This document shows, piece after piece, positions 15,431-24,690 of a DNA stretch of 64,000 nt (position 1 is the first letter of the stretch; each line of letters starts with the position of its first letter). The DNA comes from Marinirhabdus sp050859505. Its GTDB lineage: Bacteria > Bacteroidota > Bacteroidia > Flavobacteriales > Flavobacteriaceae. The position numbers and the translations under genes are program-made. The notes under the pieces were generated by a model. The model was not told the origin of the DNA and made no database searches. It was given only the letters and a program-made list of their open reading frames with translations. The stretch spans positions 1,426,001 through 1,490,000 of the forward strand of contig NZ_CP193934.1 in the NCBI RefSeq assembly GCF_050859505.1. The letters are read 5' to 3'.

Positions 15431-17178
15431 CCAATTAACATTCCGGCAATAGTTGCTGTTAGTAAAGCGGCTACGGTTCCACCAATTAAAGCTTTTATTC
15501 CAAATTTTGCCAGCGTACTTCGCTGTTTTGGCGCTAAAACACCAATGCCACCAATTTGTATTCCAATAGAAGCAAAATTTGCAAATCCACAAAGGGCGTA
15601 GGTTGCAATTACAATAGATCTATAGTTCGTAATGGCGCCAGCTTGTTTTAATTCACTGAGGGAGGCATAGGCGAAAAATTCGTTTAAAATGGTCTTTTCT
15701 CCTAGCAACTGGCCAATTACAACCATATCTTCAGCAGGTACACCAATAACCCAGGCAACCGGTGCAAATACATTACCTAATATATATTGTAATGAAAATC
15801 CACTATACCTTCCTTCAGTAGCGGAAGCAATTATATCATTTAACCCGGTAGGAGCGCCAATGATATCTACGGTAATCCAGTTAAAAACAGCAATAATAGC
15901 GGTAAAAACCAATAGCATAGCGCCTACATTTACTGCAAGTTTTAATCCTTCAGTAGTTCCTCTGGAGATGGCGTCTAGAATATTGGTTCCTATTTTTTCT
16001 TTGCTGATGTCTAGTTTTTTGTCTACCGTTTCGGTTTCTGGGTAGAGCATTTTTGCAATCAAAATAGCTGCAGGGGCAGACATGATAGATGCCGTTAACA
16101 AGTGTTTTGCAAAGATTATTTTTTCAACATCGCTATCACCACCTAAAAAAGCTATAAAAGCGGCTAAAACTCCCCCGGCAATCGTTGCCATACCACCAAC
16201 CATTAAGCAGAGCATTTCAGATTTTGTCATCCGGTCCAGGTAAGGTTTTACTACTAAAGGCGCTTCGGTTTGACCTATAAATATATTTGCTGCTGCCGCA
16301 AGACTTTCGGCCCCAGAAAGACGCATGGTTTTGCTCATTACCCAGGCAAAGGCTTTTACAAATAATTGTAGAATGCCCAAATAATACAATAAAGAGGTAA
16401 ATGCTGAAAAGAAAACAATAGTTGGTAATACTTTAAATGCGAAAATGTATCCAAACGTATCCATGTCTGTAACCAATCCGCCAAAAAGGAATTCTGCACC
16501 TTTCTCACTAAAATTTAAGAAGGTAACCACTTTGTCGCTAATCCAATCGAAAACACCCGCTACGAAGGGTACTTTTAAGACAAGCAGCGCGAAAATAATT
16601 TGAAGCGCTAAGCCAGTACCTACAAGCCGCCAATCTATTTTTCTTCGGTTGCTACTCAATAAATAACACACAAGCAATAAGAAAATCATTCCAATAATAC
16701 CTCTGTATACACTTGAAAAACTAACGCCTAAACTTCTGGAAGTGTCTAGGGCAATGTTGCTTTTGTCGTTTTCATCTGTATTTAATGTGGAAGCCGTTAC
16801 GTCCGAAATTTCGGTTTGAGATGGGGCAGAGAAACGGTAGGTTGTATTTTTTTCAGTAAAAGAAAGGGCTGTATCTGTGAGTTCGGTAATTCTATAACGT
16901 CGTATGGTATCTGTTGGCGTGTTGAAAAAAAGCACCAATAAGTTATTCTGATAGATATAATCTCCGGAAGCTTTTAGGACGTCGGCTGCTGCTAGGTGGT
17001 AGTTGAAAACTCCGTCTTTTAGTGAAAACGTATCGTCTTCAGATATATCGAAAAGTGGATTTCCTGAAGCGTCTTCAATAGCGGAGAAATTCCAGTCTTT
17101 TTCAATAGATTGCCCGAACACACTTCCGAAGAACCCTAAAAAAGAAAAAACAATGACTAATTTCTGAAAGTGTTGCAT
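15427..17178 (-). CDS. Concentrative nucleoside transporter (CNT/NupC family) with N-terminal secreted-type extension
   Basis: 583 aa against about 400 for E. coli NupC. Residues 1-22 are a signal peptide; about 25-150 form a beta-rich soluble region (FDISEDDTFSLKDGVFNYHLAAADVL); the CNT membrane core starts about residue 160 and contains IFIGQTEAPLVVKPYLDRMTKSEM, the transport-site loop of the family. CNT proteins import nucleosides with sodium or protons across the inner membrane. The extension should face the periplasm. It lies 18 bp downstream of the bifunctional nuclease gene, so the two may share a transcript. Confidence 0.9.
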   Translation of the reverse strand: MQHFQKLVIVFSFLGFFGSVFGQSIEKDWNFSAIEDASGNPLFDISEDDTFSLKDGVFNYHLAAADVLKASGDYIYQNNLLVLFFNTPTDTIRRYRITELTDTALSFTEKNTTYRFSAPSQTEISDVTASTLNTDENDKSNIALDTSRSLGVSFSSVYRGIIGMIFLLLVCYLLSSNRRKIDWRLVGTGLALQIIFALLVLKVPFVAGVFDWISDKVVTFLNFSEKGAEFLFGGLVTDMDTFGYIFAFKVLPTIVFFSAFTSLLYYLGILQLFVKAFAWVMSKTMRLSGAESLAAAANIFIGQTEAPLVVKPYLDRMTKSEMLCLMVGGMATIAGGVLAAFIAFLGGDSDVEKIIFAKHLLTASIMSAPAAILIAKMLYPETETVDKKLDISKEKIGTNILDAISRGTTEGLKLAVNVGAMLLVFTAIIAVFNWITVDIIGAPTGLNDIIASATEGRYSGFSLQYILGNVFAPVAWVIGVPAEDMVVIGQLLGEKTILNEFFAYASLSELKQAGAITNYRSIVIATYALCGFANFASIGIQIGGIGVLAPKQRSTLAKFGIKALIGGTVAALLTATIAGMLIG

Positions 17179-17196
17179 ACAAAAAGAGGTAATACG

Positions 17197-17823
17197 TTAA
17201 GAGCGTTTAGAAACCTCATCTCTAATGCTGGCGGCGCGTTCATAATCTTCATTATTAACGGCATCGTTTAACATGGCTTTGAGTTCCTTAAGAGTATATT
17301 TTGAAAAATCTTCGGCTTTTTTTGGGGTGGATTCGGCATCGTCTCCCAAGATGAGTTCTTCTAAAATAGTTTCTTCTTGTTTTGAAATTTTCTTCTTTTT
17401 ACTCGGGGTAGATTTCAGATAGATACCTGCTTTTTCCAAAATAGCTTTGTAGGTAAAAATGGGAGCTTTAAACCGGAGTGCTAATGCAATGGCATCACTG
17501 GTCCTGGCATCAATAATTTCTTCCAGATTGTCTCGTTCGCAAATAATACTAGAATAAAAAACACCATCCACTAATTTATGGATAATAACCTGTTTTACAA
17601 CGATAGCAAATCTATCGGCGAAATTTTTGAACAAATCGTGAGTGAGTGGGCGCGGAGGTCTAATCTCTTTTTCTAACGCAATGGCGATAGACTGTGCTTC
17701 AAAGGCACCAATAACGATGGGAAGTTTGCGTTCTCCATCTTCTTCATTCAAAATAAGTGCATAGGCACCATTTTGTGTTTGGCTATAGGAGATTCCTTTT
17801 ATATTTAATCGTACTAGGCTCAT
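17197..17823 (-). CDS. Bifunctional nuclease (BFN/DUF151) family protein with C-terminal UVR motif
   Basis: 208 aa. Residues 1-140 are a BFN domain (LPIVIGAFEAQSIAIALE, DARTSDAIALALRFKAPIF); a Lys-rich linker follows; residues about 172-208 match the UvrB/UvrC-type UVR helix pair (LKELKAMLNDAVNNEDYERAASIRDEV). The same domain pair is common in Bacteroidetes. Nuclease activity is reported for some homologues, but the cellular role is unclear. It probably leads a two-gene unit with the nucleoside transporter. Confidence 0.88.
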   Translation of the reverse strand: MSLVRLNIKGISYSQTQNGAYALILNEEDGERKLPIVIGAFEAQSIAIALEKEIRPPRPLTHDLFKNFADRFAIVVKQVIIHKLVDGVFYSSIICERDNLEEIIDARTSDAIALALRFKAPIFTYKAILEKAGIYLKSTPSKKKKISKQEETILEELILGDDAESTPKKAEDFSKYTLKELKAMLNDAVNNEDYERAASIRDEVSKRS

Positions 17824-17835
17824 TATGAACGCTTA

Positions 17836-17869
17836 AAAATCTTTTCCCTAACCCTAAAGGGAAGATTTT
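17836..17869. repeat. Hairpin in leader of the bifunctional nuclease gene (possible degenerate family A copy)
   Basis: Arms AAAATCTTTTCCCT and AGGGAAGATTTT. The CCCT/AGGG core and a following CACCCTTTAGGGACGGG segment (17892-17908) recall the family A repeats of the 38-56 kb region. Alternatively it is a simple leader hairpin. Confidence 0.35.
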
Positions 17870-17936
17870 AATACTATTTTTATTCAATTTTCACCCTTTA
17901 GGGACGGGCAGAATAAAATTGACAACTAAGAGAAAA

Positions 17937-17977
17937 GGCTGTTTAAATTAGGCGTTGCTAATTTAAACAGCCTTTTT
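17937..17977. terminator. Terminator downstream of etfA
   Basis: A perfect 15-bp stem (GGCTGTTTAAATTAG paired with its complement, loop GCGTTG) with T-rich tails on both strands. It closes the etfB-etfA transcript. Confidence 0.85.
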
Positions 17978-18071
17978 CGAGGCACAAATTACTAAAAAAT
18001 TATGCGTTCTATGCTTCGATACAATTTTCTTTTTTTGCAAAAAAAAGAAATCATTCAGCCCCCTTAGAAAT

Positions 18072-19040
18072 TTAGTTGTTTTGAGCTTTAAACTCTTTTA
18101 GCTTTTCTACTAATTGTGGTACAACTTCAAAAGCATCCCCTACAATTCCATAATCTGCTGCTTTAAAGAAAGGAGCTTCAGGATCGTTATTGATAACTAC
18201 TTTGATTTTTGAGGCATTAATTCCAGCCAAATGTTGAATGGCACCAGAGATACCAATGGCGATGTACAGATTGGACGCTACAGGTTTCCCTGTCTGTCCA
18301 ACGTGCTCGCTGTGTGGTCTCCAGCCCATGTCGCTTACTGGCTTAGAGCAAGCGGTTGCTGCACCTAAAGTTTCTGCCAACTCTTCTATCATTCCCCAGT
18401 TTTCTGGGCCTTTCATCCCGCGACCTGCAGAAACAACTATTTCGGCATCTGCGATAGTAACCTTATCTGTTGCTTTGTCTACTGAAACTACTTCGGTTGA
18501 AAAATCTCCCTCTGCTAACGTAGGTGAAAAAGCTTCGGCTGTAACTGAAGTTTCGTTTTCTTTAATTCCGTAAGCATTTTTACCAAGACCTAGTACTTTT
18601 ACTTCGGTATTGATTTCAGTATTGCTGAAGGCTTTGTTGGTAAACACATTATGCTTTACTGTAAAAGGTGACGTAGATGAGGGGAGTTCCGTTACATTTG
18701 GAACGTAACCTGCTTCCAGATTTACGGCTACCAGTGGCGCCATAAATTTGCTGTTAGCGCTAGACGTAAGTACTACTACTTTGGCGCCTTCAGCTTTTGC
18801 AGCCTGTGCTACTACGTCTGCATAAGCTTCAGCATTAAAATTATTTAATTTGTCATTGGAAACCTCCAATACTTTTGAAGCACCAAATTTCCCTAATTCT
18901 GAACTATCACCAGCATTTACCGCTATGGCAGTAACGCTTGTGCCCATCGCATCTGCAATACCTTTTGCGTACGAAACTGCTTCGTGAGCTATTTTTTTAA
19001 ATGATCCATTTTCGGATTCTGTATATACTATAACTGACAT
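18072..19040 (-). CDS. etfA: Electron transfer flavoprotein, alpha subunit
   Basis: 322 aa. EtfA binds FAD and, with EtfB, carries electrons from acyl-CoA dehydrogenases to the quinone pool. The C-terminal FAD domain is clear: VVSAGRGMKGPENW, SKPVSDMGWRPHSEHVGQTGKPV and YIAIGISGAIQHLAG. It follows etfB by 101 bp on the same strand and is closed by the terminator at 17937-17977. Confidence 0.96.
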   Translation of the reverse strand: MSVIVYTESENGSFKKIAHEAVSYAKGIADAMGTSVTAIAVNAGDSSELGKFGASKVLEVSNDKLNNFNAEAYADVVAQAAKAEGAKVVVLTSSANSKFMAPLVAVNLEAGYVPNVTELPSSTSPFTVKHNVFTNKAFSNTEINTEVKVLGLGKNAYGIKENETSVTAEAFSPTLAEGDFSTEVVSVDKATDKVTIADAEIVVSAGRGMKGPENWGMIEELAETLGAATACSKPVSDMGWRPHSEHVGQTGKPVASNLYIAIGISGAIQHLAGINASKIKVVINNDPEAPFFKAADYGIVGDAFEVVPQLVEKLKEFKAQNN

Positions 19041-19141
19041 AATTTTCTTCTAAAATTATAAATTCCAAAACTCAAATTCCACATAACAAACTTGTTATGA
19101 TGATCACGTTTTGTGATTTGTGATTTTCTTTTTTGTGATTG

Positions 19142-19882
19142 TTAAATCACTTTCGCCTCGTTGTGTAACAGGTCTATTAAATCCTCTACGTTGTCGACCA
19201 ACTTCACCGTTCCTTTTGGGGCTGGTTTTTCGAAGCCTTTAGTGTTGGTTTCGGCATTGGCATCGATTGGTTCCTTCACATGTAAAGGCTTGGAGCGCGC
19301 TTGCATAATTCCTCTCATATTTGGAATACGTAGGTCGCTTTCTTCTACCAGTCCTTTTTGTCCTCCCACTACCAGTGGAAGTTTTGTGCTAATAGTCTCC
19401 TTACCACCGTCAATCTCGCGGATAGCAGTTACGCTCTCACCTTCAACTTCTAGGCTAATGCAGGTGTTCACAAAATTAGCGTCTATCATTTTTGCTAACA
19501 TTCCTGGAACCATTCCGCCATTATAATCAATAGACTCACGTCCACCAATAACTAAATCGTATCCACCTTCTTTTACAACATGTGCCAATTGCTTGGCAAC
19601 GCTATACCCGTCGGTTGCGGGAGTGTTTACTCTAATGGCTTCATCTGCTCCAATTGCTAGAGCTTTACGCAGGGTGGGTTCGGTTTCCGGACCCCCAACA
19701 TTGGCAACGTGCACTGCCGCACCTTGCTTTTCTTTAAACCACATAGCTCGCGTAAGGCCAAACTCATCGTTTGGGTTGATTACAAATTGTACGCCGTTGG
19801 TATCAAACTTTGTGTCACCGTCGGTAAAATTAATTTTGGAAGTAGTATCCGGCACGTGGCTAATGCATACTAATATCTTCAT
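19142..19882 (-). CDS. etfB: Electron transfer flavoprotein, beta subunit
   Basis: 246 aa, the standard length. The partner of EtfA; binds AMP. CISHVPDTTSKI, the FVINPNDEFGLTRA segment, the DLVIGGRESIDYNGG motif and the C-terminal ANMRGIMQARSKPL-type signature (RIPNMRGIMQARSKPL) are seen. A clear -7 element lies upstream (minus strand 19925-19918). Divergent from pdhB. Confidence 0.96.
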   Translation of the reverse strand: MKILVCISHVPDTTSKINFTDGDTKFDTNGVQFVINPNDEFGLTRAMWFKEKQGAAVHVANVGGPETEPTLRKALAIGADEAIRVNTPATDGYSVAKQLAHVVKEGGYDLVIGGRESIDYNGGMVPGMLAKMIDANFVNTCISLEVEGESVTAIREIDGGKETISTKLPLVVGGQKGLVEESDLRIPNMRGIMQARSKPLHVKEPIDANAETNTKGFEKPAPKGTVKLVDNVEDLIDLLHNEAKVI

Positions 19883-19917
19883 ATATCTTCTGTTTTTGTA
19901 GTAAATTTTAAGGATGT

Positions 19918-19925
19918 CAAAGATA
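19918..19925 (-). promoter_or_regulatory. -7 promoter element of etfB
   Basis: On the minus strand TATCTTTG matches TAnnTTTG exactly, 35 bp upstream of the etfB ATG. No good -33 TTTG is found at the usual distance. Confidence 0.5.
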
Positions 19926-19998
19926 CCAAATATTATTCATAAATACTATGCACGCATAGTAAAATTTTAAAGGATGTAAAGAAAATCGGCTGAGAGGG

Positions 19999-20028
19999 TT
20001 TAAGTACTCTTAAATAATATTATTTTTG
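19999..20028 (+). promoter_or_regulatory. Predicted pdhB promoter
   Basis: TATTTTTG at 20021-20028 fits the -7 consensus; a weak -33-like TTTA at 19999-20002 lies 18 bp upstream. Transcription from here would give a leader of about 105 nt containing two family B repeats. Confidence 0.45.
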
Positions 20029-20075
20029 TCACAGTACCTACTGGTAAGAATCGAAATAAAATATCCGCTATATAA

Positions 20076-20140
20076 ACTGAACGGAGTCAAAGAATGTTTA
20101 ATAAAACTAATACGCAAAGGTTACTGAGCGCAGTCGAAGT
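20076..20140 (+). repeat. Family B repeat pair in the pdhB leader
   Basis: ACTGAACGGAGTCAAAGA (20076-20093) and ACTGAGCGCAGTCGAAGT (20123-20140) are two diverged direct copies of the GAGCGCAGTCGA-type repeat also found at 47441-47479, 53581-53606 and 56441-56466. The second copy ends exactly at the pdhB start codon. Confidence 0.65.
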
Positions 20141-21121
20141 ATGAAAACACTACAATTTAGAGAAGCCATTTGCGAAGCGATGAGCGAAGAAATGCGCAAG
20201 GACGAATCCATTTTTTTAATGGGCGAGGAAGTAGCCGAATATAACGGAGCTTATAAAGCCAGTAAAGGAATGTTGGACGAATTTGGAGCGAAACGTGTGA
20301 TAGATACCCCAATTTCTGAACTTGGTTTTGCAGGCGTAGCGATTGGTAGCACCATGAAAGGTAACCGGCCTATTGTTGAGTTTATGACCTTTAACTTCTC
20401 ACTTGTTGGGATTGATCAGATTATAAATAACGCTGCAAAAATTAGACAAATGAGTGGTGGGCAGCTTAAGTGTCCTATTGTATTTCGTGGGCCCACAGCG
20501 TCAGCAGGACAATTGGCAGCAACACACTCCCAAGCTTTTGAGAGTTGGTTTGCCAATACGCCAGGGTTAAAAGTTGTCGTGCCTAGTAATCCAGCAGATG
20601 CTAAAGGATTACTGAAAAGCGCCATCCGCGATGATGATCCTGTAATTTTTATGGAAAGCGAGCAAATGTATGGTGATAAAGGCGAAGTGCCGGAAGGAGA
20701 ATATTTAATCCCATTAGGAGTTGCTGAGATTAAAAGAAAAGGAACCGATGTAACTATTGTATCCTTCGGAAAAATAATAAAAGAAGCCTACAAAGCTGCC
20801 GAAGAGTTAGCAAAAGAAGGTATAGAATGTGAGATTATCGATTTACGTACCGTCCGCCCAATGGATCATAACACTATTATGGAATCGGTTAAAAAAACGA
20901 ATCGCTTGGTGGTCTTGGAAGAAGCGTGGCCTTTTGGAAATGTAGCGACCGAAATTACCTATCAGGTACAAAGTCAAATATTTGATTACTTGGATGCACC
21001 TATCATAAAAATAAACACAGCAGATACACCAGCGCCCTATTCGCCAGTATTGCTGAAAGAATGGTTGCCTAACAGTGATGATGTGATTAAAGCCGTAAAG
21101 AAAGTACTATACAAGGATTAA
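20141..21121 (+). CDS. pdhB: Pyruvate dehydrogenase E1 component, beta subunit
   Basis: 326 aa, the typical length of E1-beta. It forms the thiamine-diphosphate site with E1-alpha and decarboxylates pyruvate. FREAICEAMSEEM, the GEEVAEYNGAYK loop, RVIDTPISELGFAGVAIG, the potassium/substrate region and ATEITYQVQ near the C-terminus are characteristic. It stands alone: E1-alpha, E2 and E3 are not nearby. The start codon is fused to a family B repeat. Confidence 0.92.
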   Translation: MKTLQFREAICEAMSEEMRKDESIFLMGEEVAEYNGAYKASKGMLDEFGAKRVIDTPISELGFAGVAIGSTMKGNRPIVEFMTFNFSLVGIDQIINNAAKIRQMSGGQLKCPIVFRGPTASAGQLAATHSQAFESWFANTPGLKVVVPSNPADAKGLLKSAIRDDDPVIFMESEQMYGDKGEVPEGEYLIPLGVAEIKRKGTDVTIVSFGKIIKEAYKAAEELAKEGIECEIIDLRTVRPMDHNTIMESVKKTNRLVVLEEAWPFGNVATEITYQVQSQIFDYLDAPIIKINTADTPAPYSPVLLKEWLPNSDDVIKAVKKVLYKD

Positions 21122-21147
21122 GTCAAAAAGGACAAAGTCCAAATAAG

Positions 21148-21194
21148 AAATCCCAAATTCCAAAAGACTTATTTTTGGAATTTGGGATTTTTCT
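21148..21194 (+). terminator. Terminator downstream of pdhB
   Basis: A perfect 18-bp stem (AAATCCCAAATTCCAAAA and complement, 7-nt loop) followed by a T-rich run. Confidence 0.9.
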
Positions 21195-21316
21195 TTTTGA
21201 AATTTTCAGCATAACGGTCTTTTAAGAATAATTTAATTGTCAAACAATCCATTTATTGCGTTATTTGCGGTTGCAAAAGCGACTACATTTAATGGTTGCC
21301 TTTACGCTACCTACTT

Positions 21317-23797
21317 ATGAAGCATATATACTTCTTATCTTTTTTCCTTTTTACGACCATCGTTTTTGCTCAAACAAAAGTGAGCGGTGTGGTAACAGAT
21401 CCGTCAGGGATGACCGTTGCTTTCGCCAATGTTATTTTTAAGGATAGCAATATAGGAACCATAACAAACGAGGATGGCCGGTTTTATTTAGAAAGTGACG
21501 ATACCTATAGTACCGTCGTGTTTTCATTTATTGGTTATGAGACTAAGGAAGTTTCCTTAGAGGGTAAGACGACCTACAAGATGGATGTGGTTTTAGCTGA
21601 AGAAGCTTCAGCCTTAGATGAAGTAGTGATTTTTAGCGGAAAAACTTCTAAGAAAGACAATCCAGCGCTCGCTATCCTTCGTAAAATTTGGGAAAACCGC
21701 CGTGAAAATGGTGTGAAAAAATTCAATCAGTATAGCTACGATAAATACGAAAAACTAGAATTTGACCTTAATACTATAGATTCTACTTTAATAAAGAGTA
21801 GGGTTTTTAAGGGAATGGAATTTATCTGGGACCAGATTGATACGTCTAACATTACGGGAAATAGCTATCTCCCTATTTTCATAAATGAAGCGATTTCAAA
21901 AGTATATGGTGATAATCTGCTGAAAGAGCAAAAAGAAATTTTAGAAGGAAATAAAAATAGTGGATTTGAAAATAATCAAACACTCATTGCCTTTGTAAAA
22001 GACTTATATAAGGAATATGATGTATACGATAACTATCTAAAGTTTTTCGACAAAGCCTTCACCAGCCCGTTATCTCGAACCGGTATAGATGTGTATAACT
22101 ATGTTTTGCTGGACAGTGCCTACCGCGATAATAAATGGTGTTATAATATTGTGTATTATCCGCGCCGTAAGGGAGAGCTTACTTTTAAGGGCGATTTTTG
22201 GGTAAATGATACTACGTTTGCCATTAAAGAAATAAACCTTCGGGCGTCCAAAAGTGCCAATCTTAACTGGGTGCGTGAAGTGTATATTGAACAAGAATTT
22301 GATGTACTAAACGATTCTATTTTCTTAATTACAAGAGATCATTTTTTGAGTGATTTCAGTTTCAGAAAAAAAGAAGAAGCGCAAGGAGTTTATGGAAGGA
22401 GAACCACGTTGTTCGATAATTATTCTTTCGATATTCCGAAGGATAAAAGCTTTTATGGCGAACAGGTAGATCCATACAAGGAGGAAATCTACAATCGCCC
22501 CGACGAATATTGGGCAGAAAAGCGAATGGAAGAGCTCAATAAAGATGAAAAAGGCGTTTATAAAATGCTGGACACGTTAAAAACGGTCCCGCGCTTTCAG
22601 ACTTTTTATAAAATTGGCGCTACGTTAGCCTCTGGCTATTACCAAGTGGGGAATATTGATGTAGGTCCCGTTTTTTCCATATTTGGTTTTAATGAAGCCG
22701 AAGGATTACGACTGCGACTGGGTGGAAGAACTTATTTTGGGCAAAACGATCCGTGGCGATTAGAAGGATTTGGAGCGTACGGATTTGGCGATCAGCGTTT
22801 TAAATACGGTGTCTCGGCCAAATGGTTATTGGATAGAAGAAGTAGACTCACCGTTTTTGGAGGAAACCGAAAAGACGTAGAGCAAGCAGGTGCCAGCCTT
22901 ACCACCAGTAATGATGTGTTGGGCAGAAGTTTGGCATCTTCATCGTTAATTTCCGTAGGCGCAAACGATAGATTAACCCGTATAAATTTAACTACCGCAG
23001 GATTTTCTTTTGAACCTGCTAAAAACTTTAGTGCCCGAATTACAGGTTCATACCGAACACTGGAATCTGCCACCGAAACCTTTAGTCTGGACTATTTTGA
23101 TGAAGATGGAAATATACAATCTCAAATCTCACAACCTGAAATTGAATTAGGATTCTTTTATACTCCGCGAAGAAAAACTTCTGGGTATGGTGTAGAAAGA
23201 ACCATTATAAACGATGGGGATTTTGCTAATTTATACTTGGGGTATACTTACGGAATTAAAGATGCTTTTGGTGGCGATTTTGAATATTCGAAACTCCAAG
23301 CACTGTATAGTCAGCCATGGAATATTGGTGGAATTGGCCGTTTGTATTCAACTGTTGAGGTAGGAACAATATTCGATCCTGTGCCACTGGGATTGTTAAG
23401 TCCAATTCCTGGAAATCAAACGTATTTTAGTCTTTACAATGCCTTTACAAATCTGGATTACTACGAATTTGTGAGCGATACCTATGCCTCATTGCACTTA
23501 CAACATAATTTTGGCGGAAGGATTTTCTCTAGAATTCCATTTTTACGTGATTTGGATTTACGTGAAGTCATTGGATTTAGAGCTGTGTATGGTCAGATTT
23601 CAGATGAAAATATTGCTTTAAATGCTCCTAACGGATTATTATTGCGAGCCCCAGAAGATATTTATTACGAATACAGTGTTGGGATAGGAAATATTTTTAG
23701 AGTCTTCCGTTTAGATTTTAACTTCCGTGGAAATTACTTAGAGAATCCAGAAGCCAGAAAGTTTGGTGTTACGGGGGTATTTGGGTTTTCATTCTAA
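21317..23797 (+). CDS. DUF5686 and carboxypeptidase-like regulatory domain outer-membrane protein
   Basis: 826 aa from MKHIYFLSFFLF. Signal peptide to about residue 19, then a CarboxypepD_reg-like beta-sandwich (SGVVTDPSGMTVAFANVIFKD, SFIGYETKEVSL) and a long DUF5686 region ending in beta-barrel strands with a C-terminal aromatic residue (GVFGFSF), as expected for an outer-membrane barrel. It has no plug domain. The function of the family is not established; a transport or surface role is inferred. Monocistronic between two terminator-bounded units. Confidence 0.85.
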   Translation: MKHIYFLSFFLFTTIVFAQTKVSGVVTDPSGMTVAFANVIFKDSNIGTITNEDGRFYLESDDTYSTVVFSFIGYETKEVSLEGKTTYKMDVVLAEEASALDEVVIFSGKTSKKDNPALAILRKIWENRRENGVKKFNQYSYDKYEKLEFDLNTIDSTLIKSRVFKGMEFIWDQIDTSNITGNSYLPIFINEAISKVYGDNLLKEQKEILEGNKNSGFENNQTLIAFVKDLYKEYDVYDNYLKFFDKAFTSPLSRTGIDVYNYVLLDSAYRDNKWCYNIVYYPRRKGELTFKGDFWVNDTTFAIKEINLRASKSANLNWVREVYIEQEFDVLNDSIFLITRDHFLSDFSFRKKEEAQGVYGRRTTLFDNYSFDIPKDKSFYGEQVDPYKEEIYNRPDEYWAEKRMEELNKDEKGVYKMLDTLKTVPRFQTFYKIGATLASGYYQVGNIDVGPVFSIFGFNEAEGLRLRLGGRTYFGQNDPWRLEGFGAYGFGDQRFKYGVSAKWLLDRRSRLTVFGGNRKDVEQAGASLTTSNDVLGRSLASSSLISVGANDRLTRINLTTAGFSFEPAKNFSARITGSYRTLESATETFSLDYFDEDGNIQSQISQPEIELGFFYTPRRKTSGYGVERTIINDGDFANLYLGYTYGIKDAFGGDFEYSKLQALYSQPWNIGGIGRLYSTVEVGTIFDPVPLGLLSPIPGNQTYFSLYNAFTNLDYYEFVSDTYASLHLQHNFGGRIFSRIPFLRDLDLREVIGFRAVYGQISDENIALNAPNGLLLRAPEDIYYEYSVGIGNIFRVFRLDFNFRGNYLENPEARKFGVTGVFGFSF

Positions 23798-24000
23798 GCA
23801 AGTGAAACCTAATGAGCAATCCAGCTCCTTTTCCTTATCAGCTAAAAAATAAAATTTATATTTAATTTCCTGTGATACAGGGGAGGGGGAATTTGATAAA
23901 GTATTTATAATAAATACTCCAAAGGTACTTCCGCCAGATCCGGAAGAGCTTTCCTAACATTTATTAGTAGCAACTAATAGGCTAAAATCCTAAAAAAGCG

Positions 24001-24008
24001 TATTTTTG
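24001..24008 (+). promoter_or_regulatory. -7 promoter element of ppa
   Basis: TATTTTTG fits the TAnnTTTG consensus, 51 bp before the ppa ATG. The preceding 200 bp (23798-24000) hold no recognisable gene, only short GC-rich palindromes such as TCCGCCAGATCCGGA. Confidence 0.5.
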
Positions 24009-24058
24009 CACCCCCTAAAAATGCAGGGTCAACTATTTAAGAGTAAAAGAATCAAGAC

Positions 24059-24586
24059 ATGACAGCAGATAAAGTAACTACCTTTGACGTACTAATTGAA
24101 ATTCCAAAAGGAAGCCGAAACAAATACGAATACGATTTTGAATTGAAGAAAATACGCTACGACCGTATGATATTTTCTTCTATGATGTATCCGGCAGACT
24201 ACGGTTTTATTCCAGAAACTTTGGCTTTGGACGGTGACCCTTTAGACGTTTTGGTTTTGGTGACAGAACCAACCTTCCCAGGTTGTGTAATTGAGGTAAA
24301 GCCTATTGGAGTGTTCCATATGGCTGATGAGAAAGGACCGGATGAAAAAGTAATCTGTGTACCAATAAGTGACCCAATTGCCAATACGGTAACCGATTTA
24401 AAAGACCTGAACCCCCATCTTATAAAGGAGATTGAGCACTTTTTTCAAGTATACAAAGATCTGGAAGAAAAGAAAGTAGATGTTGGTGGCTGGGGAGATG
24501 TGAACGAAGCAAAAGATATTGTTGTTAAATGTGTAGACCGCTTTAGAGCTAGCGATATTCCGGTAAAAGATGTGAGTATTCGCTAA
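24059..24586 (+). CDS. ppa: Inorganic pyrophosphatase, soluble family I
   Basis: 175 aa, matching E. coli Ppa (176 aa). It hydrolyses pyrophosphate in the cytoplasm with Mg2+. IPKGSRNKYEYD, the YPADYGFIPETLALDGDPLDVLVL signature with its metal-binding aspartates, and KDLEEKKVDVGGWGD near the C-terminus are present. It is immediately followed by the membrane pyrophosphatase gene but separated from it by a strong terminator and a new promoter. Confidence 0.96.
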   Translation: MTADKVTTFDVLIEIPKGSRNKYEYDFELKKIRYDRMIFSSMMYPADYGFIPETLALDGDPLDVLVLVTEPTFPGCVIEVKPIGVFHMADEKGPDEKVICVPISDPIANTVTDLKDLNPHLIKEIEHFFQVYKDLEEKKVDVGGWGDVNEAKDIVVKCVDRFRASDIPVKDVSIR

Positions 24587-24600
24587 AAAGTAATACTTCT

Positions 24601-24638
24601 AAAAGCCCTATAAACAACCGTTTATAGGGCTTTTTTAA
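24601..24638 (+). terminator. Terminator between ppa and hppA
   Basis: A perfect 15-bp stem (AAAAGCCCTATAAAC and complement, loop AACC) ending in TTTTTT. Confidence 0.92.
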
Positions 24639-24653
24639 TTTGACCTATTTCAT

Positions 24654-24661
24654 TACATTTG
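24654..24661 (+). promoter_or_regulatory. -7 promoter element of hppA
   Basis: TACATTTG matches TAnnTTTG, 30 bp upstream of the hppA ATG, giving hppA its own transcript. Confidence 0.5.
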
Positions 24662-24690
24662 CACCCACTTAATCAAACAAAAAATACTAT

